From positions 62,001-126,000 of the forward strand of contig NZ_FMYQ01000011.1 in the NCBI RefSeq assembly GCF_900096975.1: a stretch of DNA of 64,000 nt, in the 5' to 3' direction. Below, piece by piece: positions 53,639 to 64,000 of the stretch. Made by a program: the position numbers and the translations under genes. Below the pieces are notes generated by a model. The model saw only the letters and a program-made list of their open reading frames with translations, was not told where the DNA came from and searched no databases. The stretch comes from Paraburkholderia lycopersici. Lineage in GTDB: Bacteria > Pseudomonadota > Gammaproteobacteria > Burkholderiales > Burkholderiaceae. Numbering within the stretch: position 1 is the first letter of the stretch; the number at the start of each line of letters is the position of its first letter.

Positions 53639-54142
53639 TCAGTTCAGTGCCGGGACGGGAACTTCGACTGACCTGGCCGCTGGAGCCGGCATCCCGCCAC
53701 GAACCAGCTTGCAGACCAGCAGCGCGAAAAGCACGCATACGGCGCGGGCAGGATTGCGGATGCATGCATCGACCTGGTGGCTTCGCCCTTGCCCGAGCAC
53801 ACACCAGAGGCACAGGTGTTCGCAATTGTTGGTGAGCAGCTTGTAGTTCTGCTCGCCGAGGCGAGATGCCGCGCGGCGCGCTACCTCCAGGCCCGTGTAT
53901 CGCGCCTGCAGGTGCTGCACGACCTGGAGGCCGAAACCCGCCGAAAAATCCTCGATCGAGACGGCTTCGACCGGGCCGCTGCCAAGATGGCGGGAGAGCC
54001 CGGCGTAGTGAATGACGCGACCGCTTCCGATGTAGATGCCGTGATGCATGTAGCCCGGGCGCCGCGTGGCGAGGTGGGTGCCCACGGGCAAATCGCGCGT
54101 GAACACGATGTCTGTGCATCCCGATTCTTCGTGCTGGCCCAT
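53639..54142 (-). CDS. LRAT/NC-domain (NlpC/P60-like) protein
   Basis: 167 residues. The papain-like LRAT fold shows GTHLATRRPGYMHHGIYIGS with the catalytic His pair and VIHYAGLSRH. The nucleophile Cys is in LLTNNCEHLCLWCVLGQGRS. The C-terminus has one hydrophobic helix (AVCVLFALLVCKLVRGG) that likely anchors it to the membrane. Such proteins are thiol acyltransferases or hydrolases acting on lipids. Its order with the lipid flippase gene downstream may mean a joint membrane-lipid role. Confidence 0.75.
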   Translation of the reverse strand: MGQHEESGCTDIVFTRDLPVGTHLATRRPGYMHHGIYIGSGRVIHYAGLSRHLGSGPVEAVSIEDFSAGFGLQVVQHLQARYTGLEVARRAASRLGEQNYKLLTNNCEHLCLWCVLGQGRSHQVDACIRNPARAVCVLFALLVCKLVRGGMPAPAARSVEVPVPALN

Positions 54143-54395
54143 GACTCGCTCCCGGACAGTGTGGCGCTACCCGGCCGCGACTGGCGCGGCGCCAGCAAAG
54201 ATGGCTTGGCTTGCCGCATGACCAGTGGACCGTTCCGTTCTTGTCACGCCTTGAGTATTGGTTTCGGGCCGGGCGGCAACAATCAGCGCCGGCTGAGATT
54301 GGCGTGCGATGTGTGCTGTGCGTGTAGGGAATTTCTGACGCGGGAGACGGGCAACGCTGATATCGAATCGGGAGGATGGGAAGGCGGAGGAACCG

Positions 54396-54572
54396 CTGAA
54401 GCACGCTGCGATGCTGTTGGACGGTACGAGTCCGCAATGGCGAGAAGCCGACGTGCCCGATCCGGTTCCCGCGGCGGGCGAACGGTTCATCGGCGGGCAG
54501 GTGTGCAGCGTGTGCCGCGCCGGCCTTTATGTCGTCGACGACGGCTTGACGCAGCCCGAGCGCTGCCCGTGA
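54396..54572 (+). pseudogene. Remnant of a zinc-dependent alcohol dehydrogenase N-terminus
   Basis: After a good GGAGG site the frame reads (L)KHAAMLLDGTSPQWREADVP, then CSVCRAGLYVVDDGLTQPE. This matches the start of bacterial zinc alcohol dehydrogenases (normally ACGVCRTDLHVVDGDL). The presumed ATG is CTG at 54396, several key residues are changed, and a stop at 54570 ends it after 58 codons. The Cys of the catalytic zinc site is kept but the rest of the enzyme is gone. Confidence 0.65.
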
Positions 54573-54652
54573 CTCCGGGCACGTCGTAGACGAGCACCGG
54601 GATGTCGGTCACGTACCCGGTGCGCCGCTGTCGTCCCGACCGCGTTTTCCTC

Positions 54653-54666
54653 TTGATGCAAATCAA
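54653..54666. promoter_or_regulatory. FNR/ANR box upstream of usp-ppsA
   Basis: TTGAT-GCAA-ATCAA, a perfect consensus site, 79 bases before the usp ATG at 54746. Its centre would lie near -41 of a promoter starting around 54701, the classical activating position. Confidence 0.65.
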
Positions 54667-54745
54667 TTACGAGCCGCCGTCCAGACCGATGATGGGCATC
54701 AGGCAAGGCACTGCGGCCCGGATATCCGGGGTCAGGAGGCAGACC

Positions 54746-55021
54746 ATGTACGAGGAGATTCTGGTGGCGTTCGACGGCAGCGAGACTTCGGACCGTGCGC
54801 TCGCCGAGCCGCTGCACGTCGCTCGCCTGACATGCGCGCATGCGATCGACATCATGGCGCCGTTCGGCAGAGCGCGGGCCTGCATGCCGGCGGCACTGAT
54901 CGCCGCATATCGGGAACGCGCCCGAACGGTGGTGCCCGAATCGGCCCGCTCCGAGGCGAAGGCGCGGGGCGCGGACCGCGAGACGGCTTGCCCGGTGCTG
55001 CTCGTGCGGGGTGCTTCATGA
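54746..55021 (+). CDS. Shortened universal stress protein
   Basis: 91 residues instead of the usual 140-155. The start MYEEILVAFDGSETSDRALA and the end ETACPVLLVRGAS are typical of UspA-type proteins. The middle, including the GxxG-x9-G(S/T) ATP loop, is missing. The remaining centre (ALIAAYRERARTVVPESARS) matches only part of the fold. So at least one internal deletion has kept the frame open. Ribosome site AGGAGG is strong. The last codons overlap the ppsA ATG (ATGA), so the remnant may now mainly serve to couple translation of ppsA. Function as a stress protein is doubtful. Confidence 0.7.
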   Translation: MYEEILVAFDGSETSDRALAEPLHVARLTCAHAIDIMAPFGRARACMPAALIAAYRERARTVVPESARSEAKARGADRETACPVLLVRGAS

Positions 55022-57453
55022 ACGCCGCATGCTCCCCGGTCGTCTGGCTCGCGGAGGTCACGCGCGCCGATCTCGCGCGCGTCGGCGGCAAGAACGCGTC
55101 GCTCGGCGAACTGATCGCCAATCTCGCGCCCCACGGCATCAAGGTGCCGCCCGGCTTCGCAACCACCGCGCAGGCGTATCGCGATTTCATCGAGGCGAAC
55201 CGTCTCGATAAAGTGATTACCGGCGCGCTGGACGATCTCGAGGCCGGGCGGCGCCCGCTCGCCGAAACGGGCGCGCTGATCCGCGCGGCGATCTTGCGCG
55301 GCGAATGGCCGGCGGCCATCGCGGACGCCATCCAGGTCGCCTATGCGGAACTGAGCCGCCAGAGCGGCCACGAAACGCTGAGCGTCGCCGTGCGTTCCAG
55401 CGCGACAGCCGAAGACCTGCCCGAGGCGAGCTTCGCCGGCCAGTTCGAAACCTTCCTGAACGTGTGCGGCGGCGCGGCGGTGCTCCACGCGTGCCGGCGC
55501 TGCTATGCGTCGCTCTATACCGACCGCGCGATCAGCTACCGCCAGGCGAAAGGCTTCGACGCGCTCGCGGTCGCGGTGTCGGTGGGTGTGCAGCAGATGG
55601 TGCGCGCCGACCTGGGCGGCGCGGGCGTCATGTTCTCGCTCGATACCGAAACCGGTTTCGAGCGCGTCGTTCTCATCGACGCGGCGTGGGGGCTCGGCGA
55701 AAACGTCGTGCAGGGCGCCGTCGACCCGGACGAGTACGAGGTCTTCAAGCCGTTGCTGGACAACTCTTCGCTCACGCCCATCGTGGGCAAGAAGCGCGGC
55801 GCCAAGACCGTCAAGATGGTCTGCGCGCGCAGCCGCATGCAACCGACGCGAAACGTGCGGACGTCGCTCGCCGAGCGCCGCGCCTACGTGCTGCAGGACC
55901 ATGAAATCCTGAAGCTCTCGCGCTGGGCCTGTCTGATCGAGGCGCACTATGGCTGCCCGATGGACATGGAGTGGGCGAAGGACGGCGCGACAGGCGAAAT
56001 CTTCATCGTGCAGGCGCGCCCGGAAACCGTGCAGTCGCGCCGCGACGCGGGCGCGCTCAAAACCTGGCGCCTCGGCAAGACGGGCCCGCGGCTCCTTGCG
56101 GGCGTGAGCGTCGGCGAGGCGATCGGCGCGGGGCCGGTCTGTGTGATCGAGCAGCCGCGCGACATGGCGCGCTTCGTGGACGGCGCGGTACTGGTCACGC
56201 AGACCACCGACCCCGACTGGGTGCCGATCATGCGGCGCGCGTCCGCGATCGTCACGGATCACGGCGGCCGCACCTCGCATGCGGCGATCGTGAGCCGGGA
56301 GCTCGGCCTGCCGGCGATCGTCGGCACCGGCAACGCGACGCGCGTGCTGCGTAACCGTCAGCCGGTCACGGTGAGTTGCGCGCAAGGCGAGGAAGGCGTG
56401 GTGTACGACGGGATTGCCGAATTTCACGCGGACGAAATCGACTTCTCGGACCTGCCGTCCACGCGCACCGGCATCATGCTCAATCTCGCGAACCCGGCGG
56501 CGGCTTTTCGCTGGTGGCGCATTCCGGCCGATGGGGTGGGGCTCGCGAGGATGGAGTTCGTGATCGGCAGCCAGATCAGGGTCCATCCCATGGCGCTCGT
56601 CCATTACGACAAGCTGAAGGACGAACAGGCGAAGCGCATCATTCGCGATCTGAGCGCCGGTTACGACGACCGCACGGAGTATTTCGTGGACCAGCTCTCG
56701 CGTGCGCTCGGGCGCATCGCGGCCGCGCACTTTCCGCATCCCGTGATCGTGCGCATGAGCGACTTCAAGACCAACGAGTACGCCAACCTCGTCGGCGGCG
56801 CGCAGTTCGAGCCGCGCGAAGCCAACCCGATGCTCGGCTTTCGCGGCGCCTCGCGCTACTACTCGCCGCTGTACCGCGAAGGCTTTGCGCTCGAATGCCG
56901 CGCGATCCGGCGTCTGCGCGAAGCGATGGGCTTCACCAACGTCATCGTGATGATTCCGTTCTGCCGCACACCCGAGGAAGCCGACCGCGTCCTGGCGGTC
57001 ATGAAGGAGAACGGGCTGGAGCGCGGGCGCGATGGTCTGGAGATCTACGTGATGTGCGAGATCCCGTCCAATGTCGTGCTCGCCCGTCAGTTCGCGCAGC
57101 GCTTCGACGGCTTCTCGATCGGCAGCAACGATCTCACGCAGCTCACGCTCGGCGTGGACCGCGACTCGGCGCAGCTCTCCGGGCTCTTCGACGAGCAGAA
57201 CGACGCGCTCAAGTGGATGGTGCGCAGGGTGATCGAAGAAGCCCATCGATCTGGCGCGAAGGTCGGGTTATGCGGCGAGGCCCCCGCGCACCATCCCGAA
57301 TTCGCCGCGTTCCTGGTCGAGTGCGGCATCGATTCGATCTCGGTGAGCCCCGACAGCTTCGTCGCGGTCAAACGCTGCGTCGCGGCCAGCGAGCCGGCGC
57401 ACGATGCGGAACCGGGCATGCCGGCGAGCCTCGCGGAGCGGTTGCCGCTATGA
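55018..57453 (+). CDS. ppsA: Phosphoenolpyruvate synthase PpsA
   Basis: 811 residues with the three PEP-synthase domains. The N-terminal ATP-grasp part has VGGKNASLGELIANL and SVAVRSSATAEDLPEASFAG. The phospho-His domain carries GGRTSHAAIVSRELGLPAIV (catalytic His near 422). The PEP-binding barrel shows FTNVIVMIPFCRTPEEADRV, GSNDLTQLTLGVDRDS and the Cys in GLCGEAPAHH. It converts pyruvate and ATP to PEP, AMP and phosphate. It overlaps the shortened usp and is preceded by a perfect FNR box, which suggests use under low oxygen. No PEP synthase regulatory protein gene is seen here. Confidence 0.92.
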   Translation: MNAACSPVVWLAEVTRADLARVGGKNASLGELIANLAPHGIKVPPGFATTAQAYRDFIEANRLDKVITGALDDLEAGRRPLAETGALIRAAILRGEWPAAIADAIQVAYAELSRQSGHETLSVAVRSSATAEDLPEASFAGQFETFLNVCGGAAVLHACRRCYASLYTDRAISYRQAKGFDALAVAVSVGVQQMVRADLGGAGVMFSLDTETGFERVVLIDAAWGLGENVVQGAVDPDEYEVFKPLLDNSSLTPIVGKKRGAKTVKMVCARSRMQPTRNVRTSLAERRAYVLQDHEILKLSRWACLIEAHYGCPMDMEWAKDGATGEIFIVQARPETVQSRRDAGALKTWRLGKTGPRLLAGVSVGEAIGAGPVCVIEQPRDMARFVDGAVLVTQTTDPDWVPIMRRASAIVTDHGGRTSHAAIVSRELGLPAIVGTGNATRVLRNRQPVTVSCAQGEEGVVYDGIAEFHADEIDFSDLPSTRTGIMLNLANPAAAFRWWRIPADGVGLARMEFVIGSQIRVHPMALVHYDKLKDEQAKRIIRDLSAGYDDRTEYFVDQLSRALGRIAAAHFPHPVIVRMSDFKTNEYANLVGGAQFEPREANPMLGFRGASRYYSPLYREGFALECRAIRRLREAMGFTNVIVMIPFCRTPEEADRVLAVMKENGLERGRDGLEIYVMCEIPSNVVLARQFAQRFDGFSIGSNDLTQLTLGVDRDSAQLSGLFDEQNDALKWMVRRVIEEAHRSGAKVGLCGEAPAHHPEFAAFLVECGIDSISVSPDSFVAVKRCVAASEPAHDAEPGMPASLAERLPL

Positions 57454-57540
57454 GCCGCGCAGGGGGGCCGCCGGCTGGTCACGAGCGGCGATGCCCGGAA
57501 TGTCGGAGCGCCGGGAAGCCGGGACTCGCGCCGTGCATGC

Positions 57541-57691
57541 GGCGTCGAAATAGCGGCGTCGAAATAGCGGCGTCGAAATAGCGGCGTCGAAATAGCGGCG
57601 TCGAAATAGCGGCGTCGAAATAGCGGCGTCGAAATAGCGGCGTCGAAATAGCGGCGTCGAAATAGCGGCGTCGAAATAGCGGCGTCGAAAT
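57541..57691 (+). repeat. 14-bp minisatellite, ten copies plus a partial one
   Basis: The unit ggcgtcgaaatagc repeats without a single change ten times (57541-57680), followed by an 11-base partial copy ending at 57691. It lies between the convergent ppsA and FAAL genes. Perfect copies imply recent slippage, so the copy number probably varies between isolates. Read in minus frames it gives a periodic Arg/Tyr/Phe/Ser peptide, but no ribosome site supports translation. Confidence 0.95.
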
Positions 57692-57713
57692 CATTCGTTA
57701 GTCATCCTTTCAT

Positions 57714-60602
<2,889 letters not shown>

Positions 60603-60624
60603 GGACATACCCTCGCGGAACCGC

Positions 60625-60831
60625 TCAGCGCGGCACCCAGTACGCACCGTCGCGGACGTAGAGCCGTTTGACGGCCGCCCAGGCGATCCGGCGCGCCGCT
60701 TCCTCCTGGCGCGGGTCCGAGGCGTGGTCGGCCCACGCGTGATTGAACGCGGCGCGGAAGATGTCCTGCGCATGCGGCGGCAAATGATTGCGTACGCCCG
60801 CAGGCAAGTCGGCGTTGGTTGGATAGGGCAC
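60625..60831 (-). CDS. ChaB-family protein
   Basis: 68 residues matching ChaB: LPAGVRNHLPPHAQDIFRAA, FNHAWADHASDP and the end RRIAWAAVKRLYVRDGAYWV. ChaB was linked to cation transport in Escherichia coli, but its role is unclear. It starts at 60831 and lies 22 bases ahead of the FAAL fusion gene, probably as the first gene of that operon. An FNR-type site lies 71 bases upstream. Confidence 0.85.
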   Translation of the reverse strand: MPYPTNADLPAGVRNHLPPHAQDIFRAAFNHAWADHASDPRQEEAARRIAWAAVKRLYVRDGAYWVPR

Positions 60832-60901
60832 GGTGAGGGAGTGTCGTGTGCGAGGTGAGTCGGAGCTATTGGGAGACTCGCGCGGGCGGGCCGATCGGCG
60901 T

Positions 60902-60915
60902 CTGATTCAAATCAA
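60902..60915. promoter_or_regulatory. FNR/ANR-type box before chaB
   Basis: CTGAT-TCAA-ATCAA, one mismatch from consensus, 71 bases upstream of the chaB start on the minus strand. Confidence 0.5.
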
Positions 60916-60949
60916 GAGAATTCGGCGGCGCACACCACCAAGGAGACCA

Positions 60950-60963
60950 CTGATTCAAGTCAA
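60950..60963. promoter_or_regulatory. Second FNR/ANR-like box in the chaB/CBS divergent region
   Basis: CTGAT-TCAA-GTCAA, two mismatches from consensus, 48 bases after the first. It faces the plus-strand genes starting at 61123. The two boxes share the core TGATTCAA. Confidence 0.35.
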
Positions 60964-61122
60964 TCGCGCGAAGCGCCCCGCCGTTAGATTGAGTCAGGCA
61001 TGCGGCTCGCCGGGGCAAGCCGGGCGGCGCCCCGGTTACGGGGCGGCAAAGGCGACGCCGGGCATGGGCGCGGGCGCCTGTCTTCTGAATGTCGGTTGAA
61101 GTGCAACACGAGGAGCAGGGTC

Positions 61123-61335
61123 ATGTATCGCTTGTTTCGTCGATTCGAATGGCTGGCGTTCGGCATGGTGACGGCGTCGGCTATCGCCTGCGCGGGCTTC
61201 ATCGTCGCCGCGCGGTGCGGCGTATCCGTGCAGCGCCTCGCCGACGCGCTCGCCGCCAATGCGGCCGCTTGCGAGCAGGCGAGCCCGCCGGCCTCGTGCG
61301 AACAATTGCTGGCCGGATGGAAGGAGGCGAAATGA
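61123..61335 (+). CDS. Small single-helix membrane protein
   Basis: 70 residues: a basic N-terminus (MYRLFRRFEW), one membrane helix (FGMVTASAIACAGFIVAARC) and a hydrophilic tail with two Cys. Ribosome site AGGAGCAGG precedes the ATG. Its stop overlaps the ATG of the CBS-domain gene (ATGA), so the two are coupled. No family recognised; it may be a membrane tether for the CBS protein. Confidence 0.65.
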   Translation: MYRLFRRFEWLAFGMVTASAIACAGFIVAARCGVSVQRLADALAANAAACEQASPPASCEQLLAGWKEAK

Positions 61336-61781
61336 ATGCTTTCTCGCTGTGCACACGCGAAGTCGCCACCTGCGGCCCACAAACGTCGATCGTCGAAGCG
61401 GCGGCCAGAATGCGCGCGCTGCACGCGGGCGATCTCGTGGTGGTGCGCGAGGAGGCGGGCGTGCGCGTGCCGGTCGGCGTGCTGACCGATCGCGACATCG
61501 TGCTGGCCGTGGTGAGCCGGGACGCGTCGCCGTCCACGCTGTATGCCGGCGAAGTGATGTCGGCGCCCCTCGTGCTCGCCCAGGGCGCCGACGACTTCTG
61601 GCTGCTCGCGAAGCGCATGCGCCTGCATGGCGTGCGCCGGCTGCCCGTGGTCGGCGAGGATGGCGGACTGGTGGGCATCGTCACGCTCGACGACCTGCAT
61701 CATGCCGCCGCGAACCTGCTCGACGAGCTGCGTCTCATCGCGGCGCGCCAGGAGCATTTCGAAGAGAAGCGCCGCAGCTAG
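61332..61781 (+). CDS. Two-CBS-domain protein
   Basis: 149 residues forming one Bateman pair: the first CBS (about 8-65) with SIVEAAARMRALHAGDLVVV and VGVLTDRDIVLAVVSRD, the second (about 75-130) with EVMSAPLVLAQ and GVRRLPVVGEDGGLVGIVTL. Such modules bind adenosyl nucleotides and report energy state. It lies in the low-oxygen/stress gene group next to PEP synthase, in line with an energy-sensing part. Coupled to the small membrane protein upstream. Confidence 0.85.
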   Translation: MNAFSLCTREVATCGPQTSIVEAAARMRALHAGDLVVVREEAGVRVPVGVLTDRDIVLAVVSRDASPSTLYAGEVMSAPLVLAQGADDFWLLAKRMRLHGVRRLPVVGEDGGLVGIVTLDDLHHAAANLLDELRLIAARQEHFEEKRRS

Positions 61782-61927
61782 GCGGCGCTGTTCGTGCAGC
61801 AGCAAAATCCCGTGGAGGCGGTCATGAATGCCCCGTCGCGGGGCCTCGTGGTTTTCTCCTCGCGACGCGGGACGACGGCGGGGTTCAGACGGCGCGGGGG
61901 CATTCGATTCCTGCGCTCGATCCTCGA

Positions 61928-61947
61928 CGGGGTGCGTACGCACCCCG
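61928..61947. other. 20-bp perfect palindrome between CBS and BI-1 genes
   Basis: CGGGGTGCGTACGCACCCCG without a loop, in the 273-base stretch between the convergent CBS (ends 61781) and BI-1 (ends 62055) genes. No gene was seen in this stretch. The palindrome may be a protein site or a cruciform/terminator element for both genes. Confidence 0.5.
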
Positions 61948-62054
61948 CACATCTGCGGCCGATGGCACAGGCGCCCACAGGCACGCACAGGCGCCCAGAC
62001 GCGACATCGAGCCCCGATATCGTCGCAGGTCGCGGCGACGCGACGGGATCGGGC

Positions 62055-62774
62055 CTAACGGCGGCGGTCGCCCATCAGGCGCAGCAGGATGAGGAAGATG
62101 TTGAGAAAGTCGAGATAGAGCGCAAGCGCGCCCATGATCGCCTTCTTGCCTGCGACGGCATCATCTTCCGCCCCGACATAGATATCGCGGATGCGCTGCG
62201 TATCGTATGCGGTGAGGCCCGTGAACACGATCACGCCGATCACGGAGACGACGAACTGCAACGCGGTCGAGGCAACGAAGAGATTGACGAGCCCGGCGAT
62301 CACGATGCCGACGAGCCCCATGAACAGGAACGACCCGAAGCGCGAGAGGTCGGCCCGCGTCGTGTAGCCATAGAGGCTGGTTGCGCCGTAGGTCGCCGCG
62401 CTGATGACGAACACGCGTGCGATGCTTTCGCCCGTGTACACGAGGAAGATGCCCGATAGCGACAGGCCAACCAGTGCGGCATAGGCCCAGAAGCTCACCT
62501 GCGCCGCGCCGAGGCCGATGCGCTCGATGCGAAAGCTCAGCAACAGGACGAGCGCAAGCGGCGCGAGCAGCACGATCCAGAAGAGGGGCGTGGCGGCGAT
62601 CGACGCATACAAACCACTTGTCGCTCCGATCCAGGCGATGGCGCCGGTCAGCAGCAGGCCCGCGGCCATGTAGTTGTAGACGCGCAGCATGTACCGCCTG
62701 AGGCCGGCGTCGCCCCATTCCTGTCCCCGCGGGTCCTCGTTCAGCCGCGAGCCGTCGGCAAAGTCGTTTTTCAT
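62055..62774 (-). CDS. Bax inhibitor-1 (BI-1/YccA) family membrane protein
   Basis: 239 residues with seven predicted helices and the family ending FVVSVIGVIVFTGLTAYDTQ, then ALALYLDFLNIFLILLRLMG with the conserved Asp. The N-terminal 25 residues are hydrophilic. Members act as proton-sensitive calcium leaks or regulate membrane proteases. ATG 62774 is used. It follows the periplasmic protein gene by 34 bases on the same strand, so the two form an operon. Confidence 0.9.
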   Translation of the reverse strand: MKNDFADGSRLNEDPRGQEWGDAGLRRYMLRVYNYMAAGLLLTGAIAWIGATSGLYASIAATPLFWIVLLAPLALVLLLSFRIERIGLGAAQVSFWAYAALVGLSLSGIFLVYTGESIARVFVISAATYGATSLYGYTTRADLSRFGSFLFMGLVGIVIAGLVNLFVASTALQFVVSVIGVIVFTGLTAYDTQRIRDIYVGAEDDAVAGKKAIMGALALYLDFLNIFLILLRLMGDRRR

Positions 62775-62808
62775 GGTCAGTCCCCTGGCGCGAGATTGCG
62801 AGACCGGT

Positions 62809-63411
62809 TCAGCGCAGCGGCACGCCGTCTCGCGTGATCTGGACGGCCGTTGCCTCGACATAGTCGACCTTCACGCTGTCCCCCGGCTTGAGCCCGTCGA
62901 GCAGGCTATCCGCCGACGCCTGCAGCGTCACTGTGCGCGTCGGGCCGCGCAAGGTGATCTCGTGCTTGTCGCGATCGACCTGCATGACGGTTGCCACCGC
63001 CGCGACCCGATAGAGGGAGAGGGACGAACCGAGCGAGACGCCCGAGGTGTATCCCTTGTCGACGCGCTCGCGTATTCCGCTCGGGTTGGACTTGTCGGCG
63101 CGCAGCAGCAGCGCCCGGCTGAACGTGACGGCGACGGTGTCGCCAAGCTGAAGTTTGGCGACGTTTCCCAGGCTCCGGTCGACCATCACGTCCACGGGCT
63201 CGCCGTTGTCTTCGAGCAGCGTGATGCTGTTGCGCCCGGTATCGATGGCGAAAACGACCGCGTTCGCATGTCTGACGCTGGTGCCCGAGACCAGGTCGGC
63301 GGGCGCCGCCGGCGCAGTGGTTTCGTCGGCGGACGCCGTGCATATCGACGACGCGCCAATGGCGAGCGCTGCTACACCAGGAAGAATTCCACTTCGCCAT
63401 ATGCGTTGCAT
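62809..63411 (-). CDS. Unrecognised periplasmic protein
   Basis: 200 residues with a Sec signal (about 1-28, ending ICTASADE). The mature part is all-beta in appearance, with two similar segments (LLEDNGEPVDVMVDRSLGNV... LQLGDTVAVTF and HEITLRGPTRTVTLQASADS... LKPGDSVKVDY), suggesting a duplicated small beta-barrel unit. No metal or catalytic motif is evident. First gene of the operon with BI-1; an FNR-type box at 63546 lies 135 bases upstream. Confidence 0.75.
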   Translation of the reverse strand: MQRIWRSGILPGVAALAIGASSICTASADETTAPAAPADLVSGTSVRHANAVVFAIDTGRNSITLLEDNGEPVDVMVDRSLGNVAKLQLGDTVAVTFSRALLLRADKSNPSGIRERVDKGYTSGVSLGSSLSLYRVAAVATVMQVDRDKHEITLRGPTRTVTLQASADSLLDGLKPGDSVKVDYVEATAVQITRDGVPLR

Positions 63412-63823
63412 GGTGCCTTCTCCGTTGTATGGAAACCGTACGCGCGTCTTCCAGGGTGCGCGCCGTGGCGCGAGCGCAGCGCATGATCGGCGCCCCGAAA
63501 AACGCGTCTCGAGGTACAGGGTTGCCTTTTTTCACGCTGTCACGCTTGATATGCATCAAGCGTTTTACGCCCGTTCGTTCCAGTGCTTGCCACGTCGACC
63601 GGCCGCGGCGCTGCGAGATGCAGCGCGCAGCAGGCCGTAGTCGAGGCGCGCGATCATCGGAGGATTATGGTGGCCCGGGGCGCGCGAGACGGCATGCGCG
63701 TAGGCGGCCGGGCGGGCGCGGGCGCCAGCCTGGCTCTGTCCTGCCGCGGCATTGCCGCGACATCAATGGGTTCGCGGTTGGCGCGGAGTACCGCCACAAC
63801 CCGGGCCGGCGGTTCCGCGCGGG
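63412..63823. other. Region between the periplasmic protein and the Fis-type regulator
   Basis: 412 bases with no supported gene. It contains the FNR-type box at 63546 and GC-rich low-information sequence farther right (63690-63820), which looks like the untranslated end of the regulator gene. Confidence 0.4.
63546..63559. promoter_or_regulatory. FNR/ANR box upstream of the periplasmic protein-BI-1 operon
   Basis: TTGAT-ATGC-ATCAA, a perfect consensus site inside a longer inverted repeat (ACGCTTGAT with ATCAAGCGT). It lies 135 bases before the start at 63411, somewhat far but within a usual leader range. Confidence 0.55.
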
Positions 63824-64000
63824 TCAGTCGCGCTCGATGGGGATGCCGTATTTGCGCAGGCGGTAGGCCAGCTTGGGCCGGCTGATGCCCAGCACGCGGG
63901 CGGCCAGCGAAAGATTGCCGTTCGCTTCGGCAACGGCTGCATGCAGCATGGCGGCTTCGGTTTCGGCGAGCCCCGGAATTCCGGCGGCGAGCGTGGAGGG
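63824..64000 (-). CDS. C-terminal end of a Fis/NtrC-type regulator (continues outside window)
   Basis: The last 58 codons of a gene entering from the right. They carry a Fis-type helix-turn-helix: EAAMLHAAVAEANGNLSLAA followed by RVLGISRPKLAYRLRKYGIP. This domain ends sigma-54-dependent activators of the NtrC class and some two-component regulators. Whether a AAA+ centre is present cannot be seen. It could control the stress genes at the right end of the window. Confidence 0.8.
   Translation of the reverse strand, partial: PSTLAAGIPGLAETEAAMLHAAVAEANGNLSLAARVLGISRPKLAYRLRKYGIPIERD

Noticed and set aside
54832..55017. An N-terminal extension of ppsA from a start near 54832
   Set aside because: The extension is the usp gene read in another frame; PEP-synthase homology begins at the ATG at 55018.
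57479..57694. A repeat-coded small protein, or a CRISPR array, at the 14-bp tandem repeat
   Set aside because: The units are contiguous with no spacers, so it is not a CRISPR. The periodic peptide has no ribosome site and ends with the repeat.

Overview
The window looks like chromosomal DNA of a Burkholderiaceae bacterium (Paraburkholderia, Burkholderia, Caballeronia or Cupriavidus type). It is GC-rich and densely coded, and it carries a gene set first worked out in Cupriavidus necator (sulfoacetate sauRSTU, isethionate iseJ/iseU, taurine xsc-pta). This placement rests on gene content and codon use; no database was searched. No rRNA, tRNA, transposase, integrase or CRISPR array was seen.

Region 1 (about 1-7,700) is accessory. 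It holds the C-terminal end of an Upf1/Dna2-type SF1 helicase, four small unrecognised proteins, a broken Sir2 deacetylase start, a WYL-domain regulator, a tandem AAA+ ATPase, and two unrecognised proteins. Three copies of an inverted repeat (GGGACA-N5-TGTCCC and variants) sit before the transcription units around the WYL gene and define a probable local regulon. Its make-up resembles a stress or defence module, but no known system was recognised.

Region 2 (about 8,000-40,900) is an integrated C2-sulfonate island. A SoeABC-like molybdenum sulfite dehydrogenase is followed by sauR and sauSTU (sulfoacetate to sulfoacetaldehyde). Next come a beta-hydroxyacid dehydrogenase, a scar of three broken gene fragments, and iseR-iseJ-iseU (isethionate to sulfoacetaldehyde). 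A taurine set follows: a TauY-like dehydrogenase, an APC permease and a CobS/CobT-like MoxR-VWA pair on one strand; an NTF2-like gene, xsc, pta and tauE on the other; then tauR and tauCAB. All three substrates converge on sulfoacetaldehyde. Xsc splits it into acetyl phosphate and sulfite, Pta makes acetyl-CoA, and sulfite is oxidised (Soe) or exported (TauE). I found a repeated promoter signature, CTG(G/T)(C/A)CC-N16-CTGGNNCTACC-N19-(-10), at exactly the three taurine operons. It is a strong candidate TauR box.

Region 3 (about 40,900-53,500) holds a small membrane protein, an AraC regulator, a bufferin-type (BufA-BufB-BufC) RiPP metal-stress operon with DoxX and one extra gene, a glycolipid glycosyltransferase with a membrane partner, a large PAS-GGDEF-EAL protein, and a UPF0104-type flippase.

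Region 4 (about 53,500-63,800) looks like a low-oxygen/stress locus. It has an LRAT/NC-domain protein, a broken alcohol dehydrogenase, a shortened universal stress protein overlapping a PEP synthase, a 14-bp minisatellite, an ACP-FAAL-PlsC fusion, ChaB, a CBS-domain protein and a BI-1 protein. Several TTGAT-N4-ATCAA (FNR/ANR) boxes lie in front of these genes. The window ends in the C-terminal HTH of a Fis/NtrC-type regulator.
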